Assembly: GCF_900142775.1 (NCBI RefSeq)
Contig: NZ_FRCC01000005.1
Location: 1 to 64,000 of the forward strand
Source of the DNA: Flavobacterium flevense
Lineage (GTDB): Bacteria; Bacteroidota; Bacteroidia; Flavobacteriales; Flavobacteriaceae
DNA length: 64,000 bases
Direction of reading: 5' to 3'
Position 1 is the stretch's first letter. The number at the start of each line of letters is the position of its first letter. Made by a program: the position numbers and the translations under genes. This document shows positions 17,697 through 25,912 of this stretch, in pieces. The notes beneath the pieces are model-generated. The model did no database searches. It saw nothing but the letters and a program-made list of their open reading frames with translations, and was not told the origin of the DNA.

Positions 17697-19418
17697 ATGC
17701 AATTATTCGACTGGATTGTACTTGTTATCACCTTATTATTTATAGTAATTTATGGTGCCTGGAAAACCAAAGGAAGTAAAAATGTAGAAGATTTTATTCT
17801 GGGCAGCAATGAAACACCATGTCATATGGTGGGACTTTCGGTGATGGCAACTCAGGCAAGTGCCATTACTTTTCTTTCTACACCCGGACAGGCTTATCAT
17901 GACGGAATGGGATTTGTCCAGTTTTATTTTGGTCTCCCGATAGCCATGATTGTTATCTGTCTGACATTTATTCCCATTTATCATAAATACAAAGTTTTTA
18001 CCGCTTATGAATATCTAGAAAAACGTTTTGATATAAAAACGCGTTCGCTGGCGGCTATTCTGTTCTTATTTCAGCGAGGACTGGGAACAGGATTAACTAT
18101 TTATGCTCCTGCTATTATTTTGTCGGCATTATTGGGCTGGAATTTAACCTATATGAATATTGTTATAGGAATTCTGGTTATTATTTATACCGTTACCGGA
18201 GGAACTAAAGCAGTAAACGTAACCCAAAAACAACAGATGTTTGTGATTATGTCGGGTATGTTTATCACTTTCTTTCTTATTCTTCGTTTTTTACCTAATG
18301 ACATGACTTTTAGTAATGCACTTCATATTGCAGGTGCTAATGGCAAAATGAATATTGTGGATTTTTCTACTGATCCGGAAGAAAAATATACTTTTTGGAG
18401 CGGAATCACCGGTGGTTTTTTCTTAGCATTGGCTTATTTTGGAACTGACCAGTCACAGGTAGGACGCTATTTATCCGGAAAATCAGTGCGGGAGAGCCAA
18501 ATGGGATTAATCATGAATGGTCTGTTAAAAGTCCCAATGCAGTTCTTTATATTACTTACGGGAGTTATGGTTTTTGTCTTTTTCCAATTCAATCCTGTGC
18601 CTTTAAATTTCAATCCGAATAACAAAACAACGATTGAAAAATCACAATATAAAGACGAATACCACGCTTTAGAAAAAGATTTGGAAACCCTTTCCGAAGA
18701 CAAAAAAGTTATTAATCTTTTATACATTGATCAGCTGAATCAGGATTATGACAACCCTATCCTGAGAAAAGAATTAGTGGCTATTTCGACCAAAGAAAAA
18801 GATTTAAGAGATCATGCGAAAGAAATCATCCACAAAGCCGATAGTGGAAGCGAAACCAACGATAAAGATTATGTTTTCTTCCATTTCATCTTGCACTATT
18901 TACCTAAAGGTTTGATCGGTTTATTGCTGGCTGTAATTATTTCGGCAGCCATGTCATCAACTGCTTCCGGACTTAATGCTCTGGCTTCAACAACGGCTAT
19001 TGATATTTATAAGCGTAATTTAAAAGAACCTAAAACAGAAAAACATTATTTGAATGCTACTAAATTCTTCACTCTTTTTTGGGGAATTATAGCCATTCTT
19101 TTTGCTTGTGTGGGAACGCTTTTCGAAAATTTAATCCAATTAGTAAACATCATTGGCTCTATCTTTTACGGAACCGTTTTAGGAATATTTCTGGTTGGTT
19201 TTTACATCAAATTTATTAAAGCCAAAGCTATTTTCTACAGTGCTTTTATTACTCAGCTAAGTATTTTAGTTATTTATTATTTTGCTATTTTCATTTATCC
19301 AAGTGGCGAAGAAAAACTGGGTTATTTGTGGTTGAATTTTATTGGGGCGATGATGACTATTGTGCTATCCGCTTTACTGCAAGTCACCATTTTCAAGAAC
19401 GAGAAGAATATTGCATAA
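17697..19418 (+). CDS. Sodium:solute symporter (SSS family)
   Basis: 573 residues with about 13-14 membrane helices. It begins LFDWIVLVITLLFIVIYGAWKTKGSKNVEDFILGSNETP, the normal SSS opening; Na+-site features GLSVMATQASAITFLSTPGQAY and ISAAMSSTASGLNALAS are clear. A hydrophilic insertion of about 75 residues (roughly 305-390, rich in Lys, Asp and Glu) lies between helices 8 and 9, longer than in many members. Substrate is unknown; context with the exported PIG-L deacetylase suggests a sugar or amino-sugar. A strong terminator follows. Confidence 0.9.
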   Translation: MQLFDWIVLVITLLFIVIYGAWKTKGSKNVEDFILGSNETPCHMVGLSVMATQASAITFLSTPGQAYHDGMGFVQFYFGLPIAMIVICLTFIPIYHKYKVFTAYEYLEKRFDIKTRSLAAILFLFQRGLGTGLTIYAPAIILSALLGWNLTYMNIVIGILVIIYTVTGGTKAVNVTQKQQMFVIMSGMFITFFLILRFLPNDMTFSNALHIAGANGKMNIVDFSTDPEEKYTFWSGITGGFFLALAYFGTDQSQVGRYLSGKSVRESQMGLIMNGLLKVPMQFFILLTGVMVFVFFQFNPVPLNFNPNNKTTIEKSQYKDEYHALEKDLETLSEDKKVINLLYIDQLNQDYDNPILRKELVAISTKEKDLRDHAKEIIHKADSGSETNDKDYVFFHFILHYLPKGLIGLLLAVIISAAMSSTASGLNALASTTAIDIYKRNLKEPKTEKHYLNATKFFTLFWGIIAILFACVGTLFENLIQLVNIIGSIFYGTVLGIFLVGFYIKFIKAKAIFYSAFITQLSILVIYYFAIFIYPSGEEKLGYLWLNFIGAMMTIVLSALLQVTIFKNEKNIA

Positions 19419-19420
19419 AC

Positions 19421-19467
19421 AAAAAATCCCATTTGCATCAAAAAACTGCAAATGGGATTTCTTTTTT
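19421..19467. terminator. Bidirectional terminator
   Basis: Stem AAATCCCATTTGCA / TGCAAATGGGATTT with A-rich and T-rich flanks. It serves the symporter (plus) and DUF2911 gene (minus). Confidence 0.9.
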
Positions 19468-19482
19468 ATTTAAAAATGGAAT

Positions 19483-20328
19483 TTATGACCTGCTCCATTC
19501 CTCTATACTCGCTTTATTCATTTCAACATATTCTTTATTCCCTGCTGCTTCCGAAGCCGAAATAGACCATTTAGCGGTTTCGATAGCACCTTTTTTATCT
19601 CCTTGTTTGGCCTGGATTAATGATTTTAATCTTAAATAATAAAAAGGAACGGCTTTAGACAATTCAACAGCTTTATCAATATAGGCTCTTCCTTTCTCAA
19701 TATCACTATTGGATTGATAATAATATTGAGCTGCTGTATAATATTCTTCAGGTGAAGGACCTGCTAATGTTTTTTCGATACTTGCAATAGCCAGTTTCTT
19801 TGTAGGAACTTCGAATTTTAAAGACACATAAGAGTTCTCCCAGGAAATATCAAGAGTAGCTGAACTACTGTCTAAATTATTAATTGCCAATGTAAATGTT
19901 TCCACAGGTTTAGGCAAAGCTTCTTCTTTTACAGATGTTTTCAAAGCCACTTTAGACTCGTCAAACTCTTTAGGAGTTCCCCAATTATCCGTTTTAGTAT
20001 AAAATATAACTTCCCAACTTTGAATATTAGGAATGGTATACAAAGCATATTTTCCTTTTTTCAGCGTTTTTCCATTAATGACAACATCATCGCTAAAAGA
20101 AATTGTAGAGTTATCATTAGCCCCTGTTCGCCATAACTGACCAAAAGGAACCAAATTTCCATAAACAGCTCTTCCTCTTGCAGATGGACGCGAATAAACA
20201 ATTTCTACATCCGTCAAACCTACAACTTGCTTTACAATAGCTTTAGGACTTGTCTCAGGAATTTTTACCTGAGCTTCAACGGTAAAATGAGATATAATAA
20301 GCGATAAAACAATAACTATTTTTTTCAT
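19483..20328 (-). CDS. DUF2911 domain secreted protein
   Basis: 281 residues. Signal peptide 1-19 (ending VEAQ), then a DUF2911 region about 20-185 with IPETSPKAIVKQVVGLTDVEIVYSRPSARGRAVYG, LVPFGQLWRTGANDNSTISF and KKGKYALYTIP. The last 80 residues are TPR-like helices (EEYYTAAQYYYQSNSDIEKGRAYIDKAVEL). It is common in Bacteroidota, and its function is unknown. It stands alone between two terminators or gaps. Confidence 0.85.
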   Translation of the reverse strand: MKKIVIVLSLIISHFTVEAQVKIPETSPKAIVKQVVGLTDVEIVYSRPSARGRAVYGNLVPFGQLWRTGANDNSTISFSDDVVINGKTLKKGKYALYTIPNIQSWEVIFYTKTDNWGTPKEFDESKVALKTSVKEEALPKPVETFTLAINNLDSSSATLDISWENSYVSLKFEVPTKKLAIASIEKTLAGPSPEEYYTAAQYYYQSNSDIEKGRAYIDKAVELSKAVPFYYLRLKSLIQAKQGDKKGAIETAKWSISASEAAGNKEYVEMNKASIEEWSRS

Positions 20329-20382
20329 AATCGGAATATTTTTTTAAACATTTAAAATTACAACTTCTTCTGTATTATGCTG

Positions 20383-21057
20383 TTAAGAATTACATAATTT
20401 AGAATCCATATCTTTAACTAAAGCATAATTCAACTCATCAAAATGATTGACAACATAATCTGCTATGGATAAATCCTGATTTTTTGAATGTACACTGTTG
20501 TATCCTATACACAAAATCCCTGCCGCTTTTGCTGCAATAATTCCATTTGTGCTGTCTTCTATAACAATACATTCCTCTTTTGACGCTAGAGATAAGCTTG
20601 CAGCATGCTCAAAAATAGCAGGATGCGGTTTGGATTTAGGAAAATCTTCGCCACTTACCTTATGTGTAAAATAATCATGCAATTTAAAGCGGTTAAAAAC
20701 ACGCTCGATAGTAACTTTGGATGCAGAAGAAGCTAAAATTAACTGTACCCCATTTTGATGTAAATCAACTATTAAATTTCGAACACCATCCAGTAGTTCC
20801 AAATCTTTTTTGGTATCAAAAGCATCATTAAAAATACTGCGTTTTCTTTGAATTAAATCTTCTACTTCATTTTCGAGCTTGAAAATATCTTTTATTTTCT
20901 GAAAAATATTTCGGGTAGAATTCCCTGTAAATGAAGTGTACAATTCTTCACTAACTTCAATATTTAATTCTTCAAATTGTTTGTAATAGGCATAGCGATG
21001 TACTGGTTCTGTATCCACAATTACACCGTCCATGTCAAAAATTACTGTTTGTATCAT
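20383..21057 (-). CDS. HAD-IA family phosphatase / beta-phosphoglucomutase-like
   Basis: 224 residues. Motif I DMDGVIVDTEPVH (Asp8, Asp10) with the DTE-type helical cap typical of beta-phosphoglucomutase and phosphoglycolate phosphatase relatives; motif II LILASSASK; motif III Lys in KSKPHPAIF; motif IV VIEDSTNGI. Substrate cannot be read from sequence. It lies 89 bases upstream (in gene order, downstream) of tcdA with a heptad repeat in the gap. Confidence 0.88.
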   Translation of the reverse strand: MIQTVIFDMDGVIVDTEPVHRYAYYKQFEELNIEVSEELYTSFTGNSTRNIFQKIKDIFKLENEVEDLIQRKRSIFNDAFDTKKDLELLDGVRNLIVDLHQNGVQLILASSASKVTIERVFNRFKLHDYFTHKVSGEDFPKSKPHPAIFEHAASLSLASKEECIVIEDSTNGIIAAKAAGILCIGYNSVHSKNQDLSIADYVVNHFDELNYALVKDMDSKLCNS

Positions 21058-21065
21058 TTTTTTTT

Positions 21066-21142
21066 AGATTTTTAGTTCTTAGTACCTAGTACTTAGCAAA
21101 ATGTTTAAAGTTTAGTAGCTAAGGACTAACCACTAAGGACTA
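21066..21142. repeat. 7-bp-phased inverted word repeat (11 heptads)
   Basis: Eleven consecutive 7-base words. The left half uses TAGTTCT, TAGTACC, TAGTACT; the right half uses AGGACTA, ACCACTA, AGGACTA. The two halves are imperfect inverses: 21 of 26 bases match, comparing 21072-21097 with 21115-21140. It fills the gap between the HAD gene and tcdA. Confidence 0.7.
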
Positions 21143-21145
21143 GAG

Positions 21146-21862
21146 TTACTCTTTTTTAATAATATAACGAATTACGGTTTCGGCAGCGTGTAAGCCAAAT
21201 AAACCCGGCATGTAACTATTTGTACCATAAAATGATTTTTTATAGTTAGAACCATCGGTTAATTTCAAACTGCCTTCATCCTGGATTTCTGAGGAGAAAA
21301 CCACTTTCAATTTGTTTATTTTCATCTTTTTCAATCGCTTTCTAATGGCTTTAGAAAAATAACAATTGATGGTTTTTCCAATGTCGGCTACTTTTACCTT
21401 CGAAGCTTCCATCTTTCCTCCTGCTCCCATACTGGAAATGATTTTCACTCTTTTTCGTTTAGCAGCAACAATCAAATTGATTTTAGGCGTAATACTGTCG
21501 ATACAATCTAAAACATAATCAAATTGCGGATCTACAATTTCGAATGCACGCTCCGGAGAAAGAAATTCCTGCACACGGGTTAACTGCAATTCCGGATTTA
21601 TATCCATCAATCGATCGCCCACAATGGTAATTTTGGGCTGACCCACGGTAGAATGCAAAGCAGGCAATTGTCGGTTAATATTAGTAATATCGACCACATC
21701 ACCATCTACAATCGTCATTTTCCCAACTCCTGCTCTAGCCAGAAACTCGGCTGCAAACGAACCTACACCACCCAATCCTACAACAAGTACATGAGCATTT
21801 TGCAGTTTTTCTAATCCTTCTTTTCTAAATAATAATTCAGCTCTTTCGGTCCATTCAGCCAT
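21146..21862 (-). CDS. tcdA: tRNA threonylcarbamoyladenosine dehydratase (TcdA/YgdL)
   Basis: 238 residues, ThiF/E1-like. It cyclises t6A to ct6A at position 37 of ANN-decoding tRNAs, using ATP. Motifs: nucleotide loop VLVVGLGGVGSFAAE (GxGGxGS near residues 29-35), IVDGDVVDITNINRQ, GKMTIVD and the central KINLIVAAKRKRVKIISSMGAGGKMEAS. The C-terminal PGLFGLHAAETVIRYII ends the domain. Length (238) is close to E. coli TcdA (268). It is 26 bases after tatD in the same direction. Confidence 0.92.
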   Translation of the reverse strand: MAEWTERAELLFRKEGLEKLQNAHVLVVGLGGVGSFAAEFLARAGVGKMTIVDGDVVDITNINRQLPALHSTVGQPKITIVGDRLMDINPELQLTRVQEFLSPERAFEIVDPQFDYVLDCIDSITPKINLIVAAKRKRVKIISSMGAGGKMEASKVKVADIGKTINCYFSKAIRKRLKKMKINKLKVVFSSEIQDEGSLKLTDGSNYKKSFYGTNSYMPGLFGLHAAETVIRYIIKKE

Positions 21863-21888
21863 AATTAAAAGTATATTCGGTTATTTAG

Positions 21889-22542
21889 TTATTGTTTATT
21901 TTTAAAAACGGAATTGAAATTATTCGAAATCAGTTGTTGCAATTCCGTTATCGTAATCTTTTTATATTTTGCCGCAAGGGCATATACTTCCTCAATTCCT
22001 TCTTCAACCATATCTGTTTCCAGAAAAAAACGATCATTGGGTGTGTTCACAAAAACAGTTTCCATTTCAGGATTTTGCAATAAATTTTTACCAAAAGAAA
22101 GATAAAAACCATTGTCCAAAAGTTGTTTAGCCAATTGTTCTTTTTTAGAAAAACCATGAATCACAATGGGAATGGTCAGCTTTAATTTGTTCTTCAACGC
22201 TACCAATTCCTGAAAAGCATGTACACAATGAATAACAACCGCTTTCTGATGTTTTTCTGCCAATAAAAATTGTCTTTCTAGAACTTGCAGTTGGATTTCA
22301 AATGCTGTTTCGCTTCGTTTGTCTAAGCCACATTCACCAATAGCCAGACAGGAAGGAGAACTTATTTTCTGTTCAATTACTTCAAAGTCGCTTTCTAACC
22401 GGCTTTCATCAATAAATAAAGGATGAATTCCTATTGAATAATTAGGTAAAGCAGCATCAAATTCCTGAGGATATTGATTGACTAATTCCAATATATTCTC
22501 TCTACGGGTATAAACGTGGGTATGTAAATTAAAGTACTGCAT
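21889..22542 (-). CDS. TatD-family metal-dependent hydrolase
   Basis: 217 residues, shorter than usual (about 260). Metal ligands: HTH at residues 7-9, GECGLDKR (Glu), VVIHCVHAF, VIHGFSKKEQL and FLETDM. The family contains DNases and RNA-processing enzymes. The start codon overlaps the stop of the DUF1684 gene (TAATG), so translation is coupled. Confidence 0.88.
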   Translation of the reverse strand: MQYFNLHTHVYTRRENILELVNQYPQEFDAALPNYSIGIHPLFIDESRLESDFEVIEQKISSPSCLAIGECGLDKRSETAFEIQLQVLERQFLLAEKHQKAVVIHCVHAFQELVALKNKLKLTIPIVIHGFSKKEQLAKQLLDNGFYLSFGKNLLQNPEMETVFVNTPNDRFFLETDMVEEGIEEVYALAAKYKKITITELQQLISNNFNSVFKNKQ

Positions 22543-23144
22543 TAATCATGAAATTTTTTAACACCCGCACGAATAGCTACTTTTAAATCGTTTTCCAAAG
22601 GTACTTTTGGACAAGAATAGCGATAATTATAAGCACAATACGGATTGTATGAAGTATTAAAATCGATAGCTATTGTATTTCCTTTTGGGATTTTTAAATC
22701 AATGTATTTCCCGCCTGTATAACTTTCTTTACCTGATGTTTCATCAAAAAAAGGCAAAAACAAATCGTTTTTGTATTGTGGATTTCTGGCTGATACCACA
22801 TCCTGATAAAGATTTAGTTTGCATTTTTTACCATTGATTTCAAAATGTGCTTCTCCATATTTTATGAAAATCGGCGTTCTGTCCGTCGAAGTTTTCATTT
22901 GGAATGGTTTCTCTTTTGGAGTTCTCACAAAACGAGCTTTGACAAAGTACTTTTCACTAACAGGATAAAAATTTAAACTTTTAAATGCAGCTAAATCCTG
23001 AGCTTCCAGCGGACTGGTTTTGGGGTCAACATACTCTTTATTTAATTTCTGCTGGTATTTTTTGGCAGCAGCCGCATCAAATTTTTGTTGGCTAAAGCCA
23101 AAACTCCATGAAACTAAAAATACAAATAACAGAATAAACCTCAT
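22542..23144 (-). CDS. DUF1684 domain secreted protein
   Basis: 200 residues from the ATG at 23144, preferred to an upstream ATG at 23162 because MRFILLFVFLVSWSFGFSQQ is a good signal peptide. DUF1684 features: SPLEAQDLAAFKSLNFYPV, FQMKTSTDRTPIFIKYGEAHFEINGK, NPYCAYNYRYSCPKVPLENDLKVAIRAGVK. The NPYCAYN...CP...N core is the conserved end of the domain. Function unknown. It is first of three minus-strand genes and overlaps the next by one base. Confidence 0.85.
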   Translation of the reverse strand: MRFILLFVFLVSWSFGFSQQKFDAAAAKKYQQKLNKEYVDPKTSPLEAQDLAAFKSLNFYPVSEKYFVKARFVRTPKEKPFQMKTSTDRTPIFIKYGEAHFEINGKKCKLNLYQDVVSARNPQYKNDLFLPFFDETSGKESYTGGKYIDLKIPKGNTIAIDFNTSYNPYCAYNYRYSCPKVPLENDLKVAIRAGVKKFHD

Positions 23145-23258
23145 CTTCAAAATTTTATGCAAAAATACGGTAAATGTTGCAAAGCCACAAAGACTTAAGC
23201 TTTTAATATGCTTCTATAAGAATTAACGATTCTTGCCCCCAAACCGGCATCCTTTTTT

Positions 23259-23336
23259 GCCACTGATTATACCGATTAGACCTTTTTAATTCAATCTAAT
23301 ACTTTTTAACTTGGGGGGAATCTGTGTAATCTATCA
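23259..23336. repeat. 9-bp-phased GATT/AATC inverted repeat
   Basis: Left arm has GATT at 9-base spacing (CACTGATTAT, ACCGATTAGA); right arm has AATC at 9-base spacing (AATCTGTGT, AATCTATC). It is a weaker relative of the array at 43653-43755, and lies between divergent transcription units. Confidence 0.45.
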
Positions 23337-23353
23337 ACCTTAATTCTTTCAAA

Positions 23354-23409
23354 AACTAAAAAAATAGTTAAATAACTATAAAAATAGTTGTTAAACTAAA
23401 AACATAGTT
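23354..23409 (+). promoter_or_regulatory. Three phased BlaI-type operator dyads
   Basis: Three 16-base dyads of the form AACTAnnnnnnTAGTT start at 23354, 23374 and 23394, exactly 20 bases apart. The middle one (AACTATAAAAATAGTT) is a perfect inverted repeat around AAAA. Dyad 2 overlaps the -33 element and dyad 3 fills the promoter spacer, the expected arrangement for repression by the BlaI gene product encoded 28 bases downstream. Confidence 0.8.
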
Positions 23410-23418
23410 ATATAATTG
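23388..23418 (+). promoter_or_regulatory. Probable promoter of the blaI-M56 operon
   Basis: -33 TTG at 23388-23390 and -7-like TATAATTG at 23411-23418, one mismatch from TAnnTTTG, with a 20-base spacer. It is embedded in operators 2 and 3. Confidence 0.55.
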
Positions 23419-23436
23419 TATTCAAATTAAACAGTT

Positions 23437-23796
23437 ATGGAAAAATTAACCAATAAAGAAGAAGAAATCATGCAAATTTTGTGGAAGCTGGAAAAAGCTT
23501 TTGTAAAAGAAGTCATGGCCGAAATCAAAGACGAAAAGCCACATTACAACACCCTTTCTACGATTATTAGAAATCTGGAAGAAAAAGGATATGTTTCTTA
23601 TAACGCCTTTGGAAAAACGCATCAGTACTACCCTATTGTAAAAATGGAAGACTACCGAAAAAAGTTCATGAATACTGCCATCGATACCTATTTTAATAGT
23701 TCTTATAAAAATATGGTTTCCTTTTTTGCCAAGGAAGAGAAAATATCTGCCGATGAATTACGGGAAATTTTAGCGATGATTGAAAAAAAACAATAG
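23437..23796 (+). CDS. BlaI/MecI-family repressor
   Basis: 119 residues. The winged helix occupies 1-75 (LTNKEEEIMQILWKLEKAFVKEVMAEI, NTLSTIIRNLEEKGYVSY, KTHQYYPIV) and the C-terminal helical dimerisation and cleavage region follows. BlaI repressors are removed by proteolysis triggered by the partner M56 protease. The partner starts 2 bases after the stop, and three dyad operators lie upstream, so autoregulation is very likely. No beta-lactamase gene is next to it, which is usual for Bacteroidota BlaI/M56 pairs of unknown signal. Confidence 0.95.
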   Translation: MEKLTNKEEEIMQILWKLEKAFVKEVMAEIKDEKPHYNTLSTIIRNLEEKGYVSYNAFGKTHQYYPIVKMEDYRKKFMNTAIDTYFNSSYKNMVSFFAKEEKISADELREILAMIEKKQ

Positions 23797-23798
23797 TT

Positions 23799-25691
23799 AT
23801 GGAAAACGTATTTATTTACCTCATCAAAGCAAGTGGGCTGATTGGTTTGTTTTATCTGGCGTATATATTGCTCTTACGAAAAGAGACTTTTTTCAATGGT
23901 AACAGATGGTTTTTACTATCAGGATTAATCACTTCGGGCCTTTTACCCTTATTTTTTATCACCAAAGTCATTTGGATAGAACCTACAACAGATTCGTTCG
24001 ATTGGTCGAATATTCCGGTGACAACTTTGGTAAATGCTCCTGAACCGGAAATTAATTGGTATCTAATCGTAGCTGGTGTTTACATTATAGGAATTGCAAT
24101 TTCGTTTCTCAGACTGATTTTTGATTTTAATAGTCTGATAAAATTATTAAACGGAAAAACAATACAACAGCAAGGTAATTTCAAATTAATAGATATTGCC
24201 GAAAACATTGCTCCTTTCTCTTTTTTTAAATATATCGTGTTCAATTCGTCTTTGTATTCTGTTGTTGAATTAGAAAATATTTTAGAACATGAAAAAGTAC
24301 ACAGTCAGCAAAAACACAGTGTTGATGTGTTGCTTTCAAGCTTATTTTGTATCCTCTTTTGGTTCAATCCGTTGATTTGGCTGTACAAAAAAGCTATTGC
24401 GCAAAATCTGGAATTCATTGCCGATAACGAAGCGGCTAAAAGAATAGCAGACAAAAAAGCCTACCAATTAACTCTTTTAAAAATAACCACACTGGACAAT
24501 TGTGTTGCACTTACTAATCATTTCTATCAATCCTTAATCAAAAAAAGAATTATTATGTTGAACCAAAACCCATCTAAAAAATCGAATTCGTGGAAGTATA
24601 TTACAGTATTCCCTGCACTTGTTGCTTTTGTTTTTTTATTCCAAATTGAAGTAGTTGCACAGGAAAAAGAAACGAAGTCAGAATCTGTTGATTTAAAATC
24701 ATTTAAAGTTGAAAAAGATTTAAATAATATATCAGAAGGAAAAGAAATTTATATTAATGGTAAGAAATCAACCGAGGAAGAATTAGCTAAATTAGATCCT
24801 AATGATATTGAAAAAATTGATGTGGATACAATTTCTGGTAAAAAGACGATTCTGGTAACTACAAAACACAATAATAATAAAACTACAATTAAAGTTACTG
24901 ATAAAGACATTTACATTAATGGTGCAAAATCGACTAAAGAAGAACTGGATAAATTAGATCCTAAAGAAATTGAATCAATGGATGTTATTAAAGACAAAAA
25001 AGAAATACGAATTTTCACTAAAGATTGGCTAAAAAAAAGTAAAGAATTTACCTTTTATATTGATGATAAAAAAGTAACACCTCAAGAGTATTATTCATTC
25101 AATCCTGAAATGATTGAGTGTTCGCATGGAAACCTAGATGAAAAAACAATTAGAATTACTACAAAAACGAAAAAAGAGGAGAATAAAAATAGTACTGGCA
25201 GTGGATTATCTTTTCGAAATTCGAATACTAAACAAGATTTTGAAAAACCACTTATTGTAATTGATGGAATAAAAAAAGATTTTAATTTTAAAATTGAAGA
25301 TGTAGATCCGGATAACATAAAAAGTATAACTGTATTAAAAGATCATCATGCTACCATGAAATATAATGAAAGTGGTAAGAATGGTGTAATTGAAATTACT
25401 ATGAAAGACAAAAGAGGTAATATTGCAAAAGAATCTCAACCAATCAAAGTTTTAGGCTATGCAGAACAACAAGATAAGGAAGTTAATGGTTGGAAAGTTA
25501 CTGGCTTTTCCTCCCTTGATGGAACAAAGCCGTTAATTGTTGTTGATGAAAAAACAAAGGAGCCAAATTTCAATATGGAAGATATTCCTAAAGACCAGAT
25601 TAAAAAAATCGAAGTATTGAAAGGTAAAATTGCACTAGATAAATATGGAGAAAAAGGAAAAAATGGTGTTATAGAAATTAAAACTAAATAA
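23799..25691 (+). CDS. M56 (BlaR1-like) membrane metallopeptidase with plug-like repeats
   Basis: 630 residues. Helices near 8-27, 36-56 and 86-106, then the zinc motif HEKVH (164-168) with Glu205 in NLEFIADNEA, and a further helix about 265-285 ending VAQ. The usual BlaR1 penicillin-binding sensor is absent. Instead the outer region (290-630) holds about five repeats of a beta-alpha unit: YINGKKSTEEELAKLDP, INGAKSTKEELDKLDP, IDDKKVTPQEYYSF, then two units of VIDG-type followed by DIKSITVLK and GKNGVIEI, which closely resemble TonB-receptor plug strands. Coupled to the upstream BlaI (2-base gap). Confidence 0.88.
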   Translation: MENVFIYLIKASGLIGLFYLAYILLLRKETFFNGNRWFLLSGLITSGLLPLFFITKVIWIEPTTDSFDWSNIPVTTLVNAPEPEINWYLIVAGVYIIGIAISFLRLIFDFNSLIKLLNGKTIQQQGNFKLIDIAENIAPFSFFKYIVFNSSLYSVVELENILEHEKVHSQQKHSVDVLLSSLFCILFWFNPLIWLYKKAIAQNLEFIADNEAAKRIADKKAYQLTLLKITTLDNCVALTNHFYQSLIKKRIIMLNQNPSKKSNSWKYITVFPALVAFVFLFQIEVVAQEKETKSESVDLKSFKVEKDLNNISEGKEIYINGKKSTEEELAKLDPNDIEKIDVDTISGKKTILVTTKHNNNKTTIKVTDKDIYINGAKSTKEELDKLDPKEIESMDVIKDKKEIRIFTKDWLKKSKEFTFYIDDKKVTPQEYYSFNPEMIECSHGNLDEKTIRITTKTKKEENKNSTGSGLSFRNSNTKQDFEKPLIVIDGIKKDFNFKIEDVDPDNIKSITVLKDHHATMKYNESGKNGVIEITMKDKRGNIAKESQPIKVLGYAEQQDKEVNGWKVTGFSSLDGTKPLIVVDEKTKEPNFNMEDIPKDQIKKIEVLKGKIALDKYGEKGKNGVIEIKTK

Positions 25692-25713
25692 TCCAAAATT
25701 AAATTTAAAACGC

Positions 25714-25747
25714 AAAAGACGGTACTTCACAACTACCGTCTTTTTTG
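25714..25747 (+). terminator. Rho-independent terminator after the M56 gene
   Basis: Stem AAAGACGGTA / TACCGTCTTT around CTTCACAAC, followed by T's. The next promoter's -7 box starts where it ends. Confidence 0.85.
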
Positions 25748-25755
25748 TATCTTTG
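25748..25755 (+). promoter_or_regulatory. Bacteroidota -7 box for the 46-residue gene
   Basis: TATCTTTG, perfect TAnnTTTG, 17 bases before the ATG at 25772. Confidence 0.65.
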
Positions 25756-25771
25756 AGAAAACCATAAAGTT

Positions 25772-25912
25772 ATGTTTAAAATTTTAGCTAAAATCAACAA
25801 ACTCATTTTACCTAGTTTTACTAAGCAGAGACTGGATTTGGCGAAAGCCAAGAAATGGCAGTTGGCTATTATTGGGTATCGCTATTATGTTACTACAAGA
25901 GCATTAGACTAA
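25772..25912 (+). CDS. Small conserved basic protein, 46 residues
   Basis: ATG 25772, TAA 25910-25912. The sequence begins MFKILAKINKLILPSFTKQR and continues DLAKAKKWQLAIIGYRYYVT to TRALD. I recall this protein from many flavobacterial genomes, sometimes mislabelled as SsrA-binding protein, for which it is too short. It is rich in Lys and Arg with a hydrophobic middle. A dedicated -7 box supports expression. Its stop codon overlaps the stop of the convergent apt gene (CTAA), so there is no room for a terminator between them. Function unknown. Confidence 0.8.
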   Translation: MFKILAKINKLILPSFTKQRLDLAKAKKWQLAIIGYRYYVTTRALD

